This document shows positions 15,082-21,431 of a stretch of 21,431 nucleotides of DNA, in pieces. The notes under the pieces were generated by a model. That model made no database searches. It was given only the letters and a program-made list of their open reading frames with translations, and was not told the DNA's origin. The position numbers and the translations under genes were made by a program. Origin of the DNA: Lachnospiraceae bacterium (lineage in GTDB: Bacteria; Bacillota_A; Clostridia; Lachnospirales; Lachnospiraceae); the NCBI GenBank assembly GCA_009774655.1, contig VSOD01000018.1:1-21431 (forward strand). Direction: 5' to 3'. Position 1 is the stretch's first letter; every line of letters starts with the position of its first letter.

Positions 15082-16041
15082 TCACTCCTTCCACCTATGG
15101 CATGCTACCCCGTGGCCGCTTTCATCAAAGCGTATCTTTGGCTCTTTCATCCTGCACTCTTCTACGGCAAACCGGCACCGGGTATGGAACCGGCATCCTG
15201 TCGGGGGATTCATCGGACTGGGCAGATCCCCCTTGAGAATGATCCGTTCCCTGACAATATCTGTATCCGGAATCGGAATTGCCGACAGAAGCGCCTGTGT
15301 ATACGGATGTCCCGGCTGATCATACAGCGTCTCCCTAGGAGAGATCTCTACGATCTTTCCCAGATACATGACTGCGATCCTGTCACTGATATGCTTTACC
15401 ACACTCAGATCATGGGATATAAACAGATATGCGACTCCTCTTTCCTTCTGAATATCCTGCATCAAATTCAGTACCTGTGCACGCACCGATACATCCAGCG
15501 CCGAAACCGGCTCATCACACACCACAAAATCCGGCTCGGAAATAATCGCCCTCGCAATCACGATCCTCTGTCTCTGTCCACCCGAAAATTCATGTGGATA
15601 TCGATACATCTGATATTCATCCAGTCCCACATATTTCAAAATATCCCTGCTTCTCTCAAACCGCTCTTCCTTTGTTCCGATTCCGAAAATATCAAGCGGC
15701 GCACGTACGGCTTCCAATACCGTCATTCTGGGATTCAGGGAGGAATAGGGATTCTGGAATACCATCTGCAGCTTCTTTCGCAGCATCCGCATTTCCGTCT
15801 GCGGCAATTTCAGGATATCTCTTCCCTCATAGATCACGCCTCCTTCTGTGGCATTCACAAGATTGAGCACGGTCCGCCCCAGCGTGGATTTTCCGCAGCC
15901 GGACTCTCCCACCAGACCAAGAGTTTCCCCTTTTGCGACAGCAAAACTCACATCGTCAACAGCCTTAACCTGGCATCCCTTCGTCCCTTTGAAATATTTT
16001 TTTACATTTTGCACGGCGAGCAAAGCGTTCGAATCATTCAT
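15082..16041 (-). CDS. Peptide-type ABC transporter ATP-binding protein (DppF/OppF-like)
   Basis: A 319-residue ATPase. Walker A is GESGCGKST (45-53), signature FSGGQRQR (152-159), Walker B FVVCDEP (172-178) and the switch His H210. The C-terminal extension with CRFHTRCRFAVEEC is the oligopeptide-transporter type, where cysteines may bind an iron-sulfur cluster. It forms a heterodimer with the DppD-like ATPase and powers uptake. Start: ATG 16041 overlaps the previous stop by 8 bases and has AAAGGAG upstream; the longer in-frame start at 16068 lies inside that gene. Confidence 0.95.
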   Translation of the reverse strand: MNDSNALLAVQNVKKYFKGTKGCQVKAVDDVSFAVAKGETLGLVGESGCGKSTLGRTVLNLVNATEGGVIYEGRDILKLPQTEMRMLRKKLQMVFQNPYSSLNPRMTVLEAVRAPLDIFGIGTKEERFERSRDILKYVGLDEYQMYRYPHEFSGGQRQRIVIARAIISEPDFVVCDEPVSALDVSVRAQVLNLMQDIQKERGVAYLFISHDLSVVKHISDRIAVMYLGKIVEISPRETLYDQPGHPYTQALLSAIPIPDTDIVRERIILKGDLPSPMNPPTGCRFHTRCRFAVEECRMKEPKIRFDESGHGVACHRWKE

Positions 16042-17035
16042 ATGCACTCTCCTTTGCTTCTTTTTCATACAGCAGACAGCTTACACGGCTCTCGTCCGGC
16101 AGCGATAGAAGTTCCGGCCGGCACCTGTCGCACACCTCCCTGGCATATCCACATCGTTCCCGAAAGACGCATCCTTCAACCGGTTTCAGAAGATTCGGCA
16201 CATTGCCTTCTATGGAAAACAAGCGTTCCTCCTGTCTGTCCATACGCGGGATCGATGCCAGAAGCCCTTTCGTATAAGGATGTCTCGGATTCCTGAAGAT
16301 CTGCTGTTTCGTTCCGTATTCCAGAGCACGTCCCGCATACATAACCAGAATATGATCTGCCATCTCCGCCACCACTCCCATATCATGGGTGATCAGGATA
16401 ATCGCCGCGTTCACCTCATCCTTGAGCTTTCTCAAAAGATCCAATATCTGTGCCTGAATCGTCACATCCAGCGCAGTGGTAGGTTCGTCCGCGATCAGCA
16501 GCTTTGGATCGCACGAAAGGGCAATCGCGATGATCACTCTCTGCCGCATTCCACCTGAGAGCTGATGCGGATACTCCTTTATCCGCTTCTCCGGTTCCGG
16601 AATCCCCACCTTCGCAAGCCATTCAATCGCTGTGGAATGTGCTGCCTTCCTGCCGATCTTCTTATGCCGAACGATCGTTTCCACCATCTGCCTCTCTATC
16701 GTGAAGACCGGATTTAAAGACGTCATCGGATCCTGAAAGATCATGGCGATCTCTCTTCCTCGAATATTGCACATCTCTGCTTCCGAAAGTCCCAAAAGTT
16801 CACGGCCTTCCAGTTTGACAGAACTTCCTGCCAGAATCCTGCCGTTATACTTTTCAATCAGTTTCAGAATGGACATGCTTGTCACACTCTTGCCGCATCC
16901 GGATTCTCCGACAATCCCCAGAACCTGTCCTCTCTCCACCGTAAAACTGATATCATCCACTGCCGGAATTATGCCTTCCTTTGTCTCAAACTGTGTCCTG
17001 AGATGGCTCACCTGCAGCAATACGTTATCTTCCAT
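16034..17035 (-). CDS. Peptide-type ABC transporter ATP-binding protein (DppD/OppD-like)
   Basis: A 333-residue ATPase. Walker A GESGCGKSV (43-51), Q-loop at FQDPMTSLNP, signature LSGGMRQR (159-166), Walker B LLIADEP (179-185). The cysteine-bearing C-terminal segment (CVFRERCGYAREVC) of peptide importers is present. It pairs with the DppF-like ATPase encoded just downstream, overlapping it by 8 bases. GGAGGG lies 9 bases before ATG 17035; an in-frame ATG at 17068 would put that site inside the gene. A 53-base gap separates it from the permease gene upstream. Confidence 0.95.
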   Translation of the reverse strand: MEDNVLLQVSHLRTQFETKEGIIPAVDDISFTVERGQVLGIVGESGCGKSVTSMSILKLIEKYNGRILAGSSVKLEGRELLGLSEAEMCNIRGREIAMIFQDPMTSLNPVFTIERQMVETIVRHKKIGRKAAHSTAIEWLAKVGIPEPEKRIKEYPHQLSGGMRQRVIIAIALSCDPKLLIADEPTTALDVTIQAQILDLLRKLKDEVNAAIILITHDMGVVAEMADHILVMYAGRALEYGTKQQIFRNPRHPYTKGLLASIPRMDRQEERLFSIEGNVPNLLKPVEGCVFRERCGYAREVCDRCRPELLSLPDESRVSCLLYEKEAKESAYE

Positions 17036-17088
17036 CCACTCATTCCCTCCTCCCAATATCGCGAGCATTCTGCGTTCTTCCCTTCACG

Positions 17089-17964
17089 CTAGAGTTTCAT
17101 TTTCGGATCAAGCGCATCCCGCAAACCGTCTCCAATAAAATTGATACTCAACACAGTAGCCACCAGAATCGTACCGGCCGGCACCCACATCCATGGACGA
17201 TATACAAGGGTACTCAAACTCTGAGCAGAATAGATCATATTCCCCCAGGATGCGGTAGGTACAGGAACCCCCAGCCCGAGAAAACTCAGCCCTGATTCCT
17301 GCAGGATTGCACTTGCAACGCTGAAACTGAACTGCACGAAAAGAGGAGCCAGAGAATTAGGCAGAATATATTGAAACATCTGACGCAGGTTCGTTGCACC
17401 GCTGGCTCTGGCCGCTTCCACATACTCCTGTTCCTTCACTGAAATAACCTTACTGTATGTTAGGCGTGCAAAACCTGTCCATCCCAAAAGCCCGATCACA
17501 AGCATGACAGAGGCCGCCGATGCCCCAAGTACGGTAACAAGCACCAGTTGTATGATCATGGCCGGGAAGGACATGAAAATATCCACAAGACGCATGATCA
17601 CCATGCGTATGACGCCGCCGTAATAACCTGCCAGCAGTCCAAGCGGGATACCGACCACTGCGCTCAACAGTGCAGATACAAATCCTACCATGATGGAGAC
17701 TCTGCCTCCGTAGACAAGCCTGGAAAACACATCCCTTCCCACCTCATCCGTCCCCAGCAGAAAGCGTTCATCCGGCGCCATACTGAAACACCCCGCATTC
17801 GTAGTATAAGGATCCAGATCCATGAGCAGAGGCAGCAGGATAACAGCCAGAATCTCCACTGTCAGGAGCAGGAGCGAAAACATCGCCACTCTATGTTTCA
17901 TAAATTTTTGTATTGTATTTCTCCAGAAGGAGTTCTGCACATTTTCTTTCTTTATCTTATCCAT
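17089..17964 (-). CDS. Peptide-type ABC transporter permease (DppC/OppC-like)
   Basis: A 291-residue inner-membrane permease. An N-terminal cytoplasmic stretch leads into a membrane helix (about 29-49), followed by the conserved GTDEVGRDVFSRLVYGGRVS (71-90) and further helices. The EAA loop that docks the ATPase is EYVEAARASGATNLRQMFQYILPNS (about 180-204). The end, LRDALDPKMKL, is typical of the subfamily. GGGAG lies 8 bases before ATG 17964. It is 18 bases after the DppB-like gene, and the two form the channel. Confidence 0.95.
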   Translation of the reverse strand: MDKIKKENVQNSFWRNTIQKFMKHRVAMFSLLLLTVEILAVILLPLLMDLDPYTTNAGCFSMAPDERFLLGTDEVGRDVFSRLVYGGRVSIMVGFVSALLSAVVGIPLGLLAGYYGGVIRMVIMRLVDIFMSFPAMIIQLVLVTVLGASAASVMLVIGLLGWTGFARLTYSKVISVKEQEYVEAARASGATNLRQMFQYILPNSLAPLFVQFSFSVASAILQESGLSFLGLGVPVPTASWGNMIYSAQSLSTLVYRPWMWVPAGTILVATVLSINFIGDGLRDALDPKMKL

Positions 17965-17982
17965 GATGACAGCTCCCTTCTC

Positions 17983-18930
17983 TTAATTGCGGACTCGCGG
18001 ATCCAAAAGCGCATAGATGATATCCATCAGCAGGTTTACCACCATAACGGCGCAGGTTGTATACACCGTCACTCCCATGATCACAGGATAATCTCTGTAC
18101 GTGATGGAAAGTACCATCAGACTGCCCATACCGGGCCATCCAAAAACCTGCTCTGTTACCACCGCTCCCCCTACAAGGAACGGCACCGACATACCGATCT
18201 GTGTCGCCACGGGAAGCATTGCATTGCGCAGTGCATGGGAATACAGGACAACTTTCTCCCGCATGCCTTTTGCGCGTGCCATCTTTACATATTCTTCTCC
18301 CATGACTTCTAACATCGAACTGCGCGTCTGGCGGATATATCCCCCCATCATGGAGATACCCAGCAGCACCGCCGGCATCAGCAGATGCTTTGCCACATCC
18401 AGCCAGTCCTTTGTACTCGCATTGGCATACATGCCGCCTGTAGGCAGCCACTGCAACTTCACTGCAAAGCAATAGATAAAAACCAACGCCAGAAAGAAGG
18501 TCGGCACGCCCGCTCCGATGAAGGAAAGCCCGGAAGCCATATAATCCCATACGGAATAAGGTTTGCACGCCGCAGCCACTCCAAACAACACCCCGGCTGC
18601 AATCGCCAGTGCAAGCGCCGTCCCGGTCAAAAGCAGCGTCGGTCCCACACGTTCTCCGATCACACCGGTCACTGCCGTGCCGGTCCGGAAAGAATATCCA
18701 AGACTTCCCTGAAACAATCTTCCCAGCCACCTGAGATATTGTATATACAGAGGCTGGTCAAGCCCCATTCTCACATACAATGCCTCAATGTCTGCCGGCG
18801 TCATATCTGCCGTGATCATCGCGTCAACCGGCGATCCCGGTGTAAGATTGGAGAGTACAAAAACCAGTATGGTCATTCCGAAGAAAACCGGTATCATGAT
18901 CAAAATCCGTTTTAAAAGAAATTTCTTCAT
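17983..18930 (-). CDS. Peptide-type ABC transporter permease (DppB/OppB-like)
   Basis: A 315-residue permease with a typical N-terminus: FLLKRILIMIPVFFGMTILVF (first helix, about 9-27), then TPGSP, and LGLDQPLYIQY-like MGLDQPLYIQYLRWLGRLFQGSLGYSF (55-81). The ATPase-docking EAA loop is EYVKMARAKGMREKVVLYSHALRNAMLP (213-240), and the C-terminus ends in DPRVRN. Six membrane helices are expected. ATG 18930 overlaps the stop of the upstream oxidoreductase gene by four bases (ATGA), tying transport and sugar oxidation into one translational unit. Confidence 0.95.
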   Translation of the reverse strand: MKKFLLKRILIMIPVFFGMTILVFVLSNLTPGSPVDAMITADMTPADIEALYVRMGLDQPLYIQYLRWLGRLFQGSLGYSFRTGTAVTGVIGERVGPTLLLTGTALALAIAAGVLFGVAAACKPYSVWDYMASGLSFIGAGVPTFFLALVFIYCFAVKLQWLPTGGMYANASTKDWLDVAKHLLMPAVLLGISMMGGYIRQTRSSMLEVMGEEYVKMARAKGMREKVVLYSHALRNAMLPVATQIGMSVPFLVGGAVVTEQVFGWPGMGSLMVLSITYRDYPVIMGVTVYTTCAVMVVNLLMDIIYALLDPRVRN

Positions 18931-20087
18931 AAGCAGGCTCCCATCTCCACATCAACCCAGCGCATTTCCCTGTCGCTCTTCATACAGGCATCTATAACCT
19001 TCATTACACTGACTCCATCTTCTATCGTCGCATAAGGAACTGTCTGTCCATCGTTCTTTTCATTAATAGAACGGTAGAATGCACTGATTGCATTGTACAG
19101 CACATCATTCCACCCCTCGGGATGCCCGGCAGGCAGGCGGGAAAAACCGCGAACCTGCTCTGAAAGCATATCCGCCTCCCGATGCAGAATCTCGTTGGGC
19201 CTACCACGGTATCCTATGTAAAGCATGTCCCCATTTTCCTGTTTCCACTCATAAGAACATTTTTCCAGATCTAGGCGCAGACGCAGATCGTTCTTGTGCC
19301 CTGCAGTGATCTGAGATACCTGCATCATTCCCTCCGCGCCCCCTGACAGACGGATCATGATATTTGCAACATCCTCATTCTGCACCTCTACCTCTCCAAG
19401 AAATCTGCCCTTTTCTTTGGAAAAAGTGCCCCCATCCTTTTCATAATGCAGCCTTTTGGGATGCACGATCATCAGCTTTGCATTCACTGCTGTGATGTGC
19501 TGACCGGTAACAAACTGACACAGATCAAACAGATGGGAACCGATATCGGAAAGTGCCCTGGATCTTCCCCCCATCTCAAGGTCAAGACGCCAATCATAAT
19601 CGTCCTGATACATCATCCAGTCCTGCACATAACTGCCTGTCACCATAAAAAGACGCCCGCTCTCCCCATCCTGCACTCTTGTTCTCATCTCCTGAACAAG
19701 AGCATTCATACGATAATTCAGATTTACGGCATTTGGCACCGGATTCTTTTCCAACAGCGCCATAAGCTCGGCAGCCTCTTCCAGATTCATTGTCAGCGGC
19801 TTTTCGCAATACAGACTTTTTCCTGCACATATGACCTTCTTATTCACTTCGAAATGCTTTGATGTGGGAGTACAATTGTGTATTACATCGATCTGGTCCG
19901 ATGCCAGCATTTCATCTACAGTCGTATACACACAGGGGATTCCCAAATCCCTGGCCATCCGGCACGCCCGTTCATAGTCTGCATCCACGACTCCCATAAT
20001 TCTCGTATGTGGTATTCTGCGAATGGTCTCTATATGCTTATTGCCGATATATCCAACACCTACGATTCCTATTCTCAACGTCTCCAT
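18927..20087 (-). CDS. Gfo/Idh/MocA family oxidoreductase (second in operon)
   Basis: A 386-residue NAD(P)-dependent oxidoreductase. The N-terminal Rossmann fold has GIVGVGYIG (7-15), EKPLTM carries the conserved Lys (96), and the canonical active-site motif is D181-x-G-x-H185-x2-D188 (SDIGSHLFD). Members oxidise or reduce sugar hydroxyls, inositols and related compounds; an intact DxGxHxxD set suggests a working sugar dehydrogenase. AAGGGGG lies 5 bases before ATG 20087, which starts 10 bases after the previous gene; the longer in-frame start at 20147 would overlap that gene by 50 bases and is rejected. The 3' end overlaps the permease gene by ATGA. Confidence 0.93.
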   Translation of the reverse strand: METLRIGIVGVGYIGNKHIETIRRIPHTRIMGVVDADYERACRMARDLGIPCVYTTVDEMLASDQIDVIHNCTPTSKHFEVNKKVICAGKSLYCEKPLTMNLEEAAELMALLEKNPVPNAVNLNYRMNALVQEMRTRVQDGESGRLFMVTGSYVQDWMMYQDDYDWRLDLEMGGRSRALSDIGSHLFDLCQFVTGQHITAVNAKLMIVHPKRLHYEKDGGTFSKEKGRFLGEVEVQNEDVANIMIRLSGGAEGMMQVSQITAGHKNDLRLRLDLEKCSYEWKQENGDMLYIGYRGRPNEILHREADMLSEQVRGFSRLPAGHPEGWNDVLYNAISAFYRSINEKNDGQTVPYATIEDGVSVMKVIDACMKSDREMRWVDVEMGACL

Positions 20088-20097
20088 CGCTGCCCCC

Positions 20098-21072
20098 TTA
20101 CCGTAACCGTTCAGTTCCTTCCACATCCCATTGACGATACATCTCATCTATCACGCCCGCTAACGCAACGCTTTCATCCAAAGGCATCACACTGCACTCT
20201 GTCCTGCCTGCCTGAATACACTTTATGGTCTCTATGATCTCGAATTGGAATCCCGGAAACGTAAAGGGCATTTCCACTGTTTCCACCGCTTCGCCATCCC
20301 GAATAATATACGCCCGATCCGGATGCCAGAAGTTGGGAATGTATACGGCGCCCTTTTCAAATGCGATATTGGCCGCCCAGACGGACTCGCTCTGAAAACC
20401 GGTATAAATCTGTGCCGTACCGCCACAGGGAAATCGGAGAAGCGCACTGCTTCTTAAATCAACTCCGTTTCTCGTCTCCGCCATAGCCTTGATCTCACAG
20501 GGTATTTCTCCAAATACCATCGCTGCCATGGACAATGGATAAATCCCTGCTCCACGCATCGCTCCGCCTCCCAGCTCTTTCTTAAAGAAGCGATATTCCG
20601 GATCATACTCCGCCTGATAGGAAAAGTCTGCCATCACATTAGAGACCTTCCCCATTTTTCCCGAATCAATCAGCTCTCTCAGCCAGACAGCAATCGGAAA
20701 AAAACGTGACCACAGAGCTTCCATAAGAAAAACGCCCTTCTCCCTTGCAAGATCGACCATCCCCTGCGTCTCCCGTTCCGACATCGCAATCGGCTTCTCA
20801 CATAGAACATGCTTACCGGCCTGTAGCGCCTTCATCGTATGCTCATAATGCACAATATGCGGTGTCGCCAGATATACGATGTCAACCTCCGGATCGTTGA
20901 CCAGTTCTTCCACCGTTCCATACTGCTTCGGAATCTTCCACTGATTGCAGAATTCCTGCATCGCTTTAATGTTACGGCTGTAAGCTGCGACCACCTCCGC
21001 CTCCGGCACCAGTTCAAAGGCTTCCATGATCCTCTGTGCAATCTTTCCGGTTCCAACAAAACCCCATCGCAA
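20098..21072 (-). CDS. Gfo/Idh/MocA family oxidoreductase, dihydrodiol-dehydrogenase-like (first gene of operon)
   Basis: About 324 residues from the preferred start. The nucleotide-binding motif is GFVGTGKIA (4-12), followed by CEKPIAM (Lys 93) and EALWSRF (118-124), the latter marking the trans-dihydrodiol-dehydrogenase-like branch. The active-site segment reads GGGAMRGAGIYPLS: the Tyr (178) is kept, but the Asp usual in GGGALLDxGVYPLS is Gly (174). It is predicted to be a cytoplasmic NAD(P)-dependent sugar or diol oxidoreductase; the missing Asp may alter its activity. Start is uncertain: TTG 21072 has AGAGGTG 5 bases upstream and gives the usual short N-terminus, while ATGs at 21114 and 21102 lack a ribosome site. 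Confidence 0.85.
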   Translation of the reverse strand: MRWGFVGTGKIAQRIMEAFELVPEAEVVAAYSRNIKAMQEFCNQWKIPKQYGTVEELVNDPEVDIVYLATPHIVHYEHTMKALQAGKHVLCEKPIAMSERETQGMVDLAREKGVFLMEALWSRFFPIAVWLRELIDSGKMGKVSNVMADFSYQAEYDPEYRFFKKELGGGAMRGAGIYPLSMAAMVFGEIPCEIKAMAETRNGVDLRSSALLRFPCGGTAQIYTGFQSESVWAANIAFEKGAVYIPNFWHPDRAYIIRDGEAVETVEMPFTFPGFQFEIIETIKCIQAGRTECSVMPLDESVALAGVIDEMYRQWDVEGTERLR

Positions 21073-21138
21073 ATTTTTCACCTCTTTCTGAAAATATTTC
21101 ATAATTTTTTTCATATTTTTCGTAAAATTTACATTTTC

Positions 21139-21167
21139 AGTATACTTGCCATTGCAGAAAAAGTAAA
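21139..21167 (-). promoter_or_regulatory. Promoter of the twelve-gene catabolic operon
   Basis: On the minus strand TTTACT (21162-21167), a 17-base spacer and TATACT (21139-21144), which matches the -10 consensus at five of six positions. It lies about 65 bases before the first gene. No other comparably good promoter was noticed inside the operon. Confidence 0.7.
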
Positions 21168-21186
21168 GAGAATCTTAATCAAAAAT

Positions 21187-21245
21187 ATACATTTTGTATG
21201 ATTTGTTAAATTTAAACACAAAAAATTATGCATTTTAAACAAAAA
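21187..21245. promoter_or_regulatory. Possible regulator-binding repeats upstream of the operon promoter
   Basis: TTTAAACACAAAAA (21211-21224) and TTTAAACAAAAA (21234-21245) are direct repeats 23 bases apart, about two helical turns, lying 43-78 bases upstream of the -35. The spacing fits an activator such as an AraC-type protein. A small palindrome (ATACA-TTT-TGTAT, 21187-21199) is nearer the promoter. The AT-richness of the region makes chance similarity possible. Confidence 0.35.
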
Positions 21246-21306
21246 CCGTATTGTCTTATTATATTTTTCCACTTCTGGGATTTGTAATTTTTTCGAAAAC
21301 TTATAA

Positions 21307-21335
21307 TTGTCATCCTATAAGAAAACATGTATAAT
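21307..21335 (+). promoter_or_regulatory. Strong divergent promoter pointing off the right edge
   Basis: TTGTCA (21307-21312), exactly 17 bases, then a perfect TATAAT (21330-21335). About 90 bases of transcript follow inside the window, with AGAAAGG at 21354-21360 as a possible ribosome site but no open frame of any length. A short inverted repeat (GTCC/GGAC, near 21394-21409) lies in the leader. The gene served, perhaps a regulator of the operon, lies beyond the window. Confidence 0.6.
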
Positions 21336-21431
21336 GAAAAAAAATCATAAAATAGAAAGGTGTTAGTCAATAACTGTGTTGGTGATATTTCATAGTCCAA
21401 TTTATAGGACATTATAAGCGGTATCATATGG

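Noticed and set aside
15097..16296. A 399-codon plus-strand open frame opposite the two transporter ATPases.
   Set aside because: It lies antisense to clear Walker-motif proteins, has low-complexity His/Arg/Ile composition and no ribosome site or domain.
21212..21427. A 71-codon minus-strand frame at the right edge.
   Set aside because: It crosses the AT-rich promoter region, has no ribosome site, and its composition is that of translated AT-rich DNA.
1..21431. tRNA genes, CRISPR arrays, phage genes or transposases.
   Set aside because: I looked in all gaps and saw no cloverleaf ends, regularly spaced repeats or transposase motifs.

Overview
The window looks like chromosome of a Gram-positive anaerobe of the class Clostridia, most likely the family Lachnospiraceae. 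The signs are moderate GC with AT-rich intergenic gaps, strong purine-rich ribosome binding sites, a Firmicutes-type LexA box, an HPr-like protein without the phosphorylated histidine, and a lipoprotein-anchored peptide transporter. This placement is inferred from gene content only. All supported genes lie on the minus strand except asnA. I saw no tRNA, rRNA, CRISPR array, phage gene or transposase.

Left part (1-6025), housekeeping and DNA repair. A 3'-truncated DinG/Rad3-type helicase with an N-terminal RecB-like nuclease domain runs off the left edge. Upstream of it lies a small HPr-like gene with its own promoter and terminator. Next comes a two-gene unit: a radical-SAM protein with a helix-hairpin-helix and a protein of the DUF4130 / TIGR03915 type. 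This is a recurrent but uncharacterised DNA-repair pair. Its promoter carries a perfect LexA box, and the radical-SAM protein ends in a likely sliding-clamp motif. A small unrecognised gene resembling ADP-ribosyltransferases lies upstream. Middle (6026-7384): asnA (ammonia-dependent asparagine synthetase), closed by a very stable terminator shared with the converging operon.

Right part (7396-21072), one long catabolic operon of twelve genes on the minus strand. In transcription order these are two Gfo/Idh/MocA oxidoreductases, a complete Dpp/Opp-type ABC importer (two permeases, two ATPases), an M20 dipeptidase, the lipoprotein substrate-binding protein, a uroporphyrinogen-decarboxylase-like (methyltransferase-type) protein, an L-cysteine desulfidase-family Fe-S lyase, an NAD-dependent epimerase and a xylose-isomerase-like TIM barrel. 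Several junctions are ATGA overlaps or gaps of a few bases, so the genes are probably translated together. A good promoter sits just before the first gene. A plausible reading is uptake of a peptide- or amino-acid-linked sugar (or similar conjugate), peptide cleavage, oxidation and isomerisation of the sugar part, and elimination on the amino-acid part. The actual substrate is unknown, and this is the best candidate for an undescribed system here.

Two non-coding stretches stand out. A 215-base gap inside the operon, before the UroD-like gene, holds four hairpins flanked by an imperfect duplication of the ribosome-binding-site segment, suggesting an inserted palindromic element. The right edge (21115-21431) is an AT-rich divergent promoter region with a strong rightward promoter whose gene lies outside the window.
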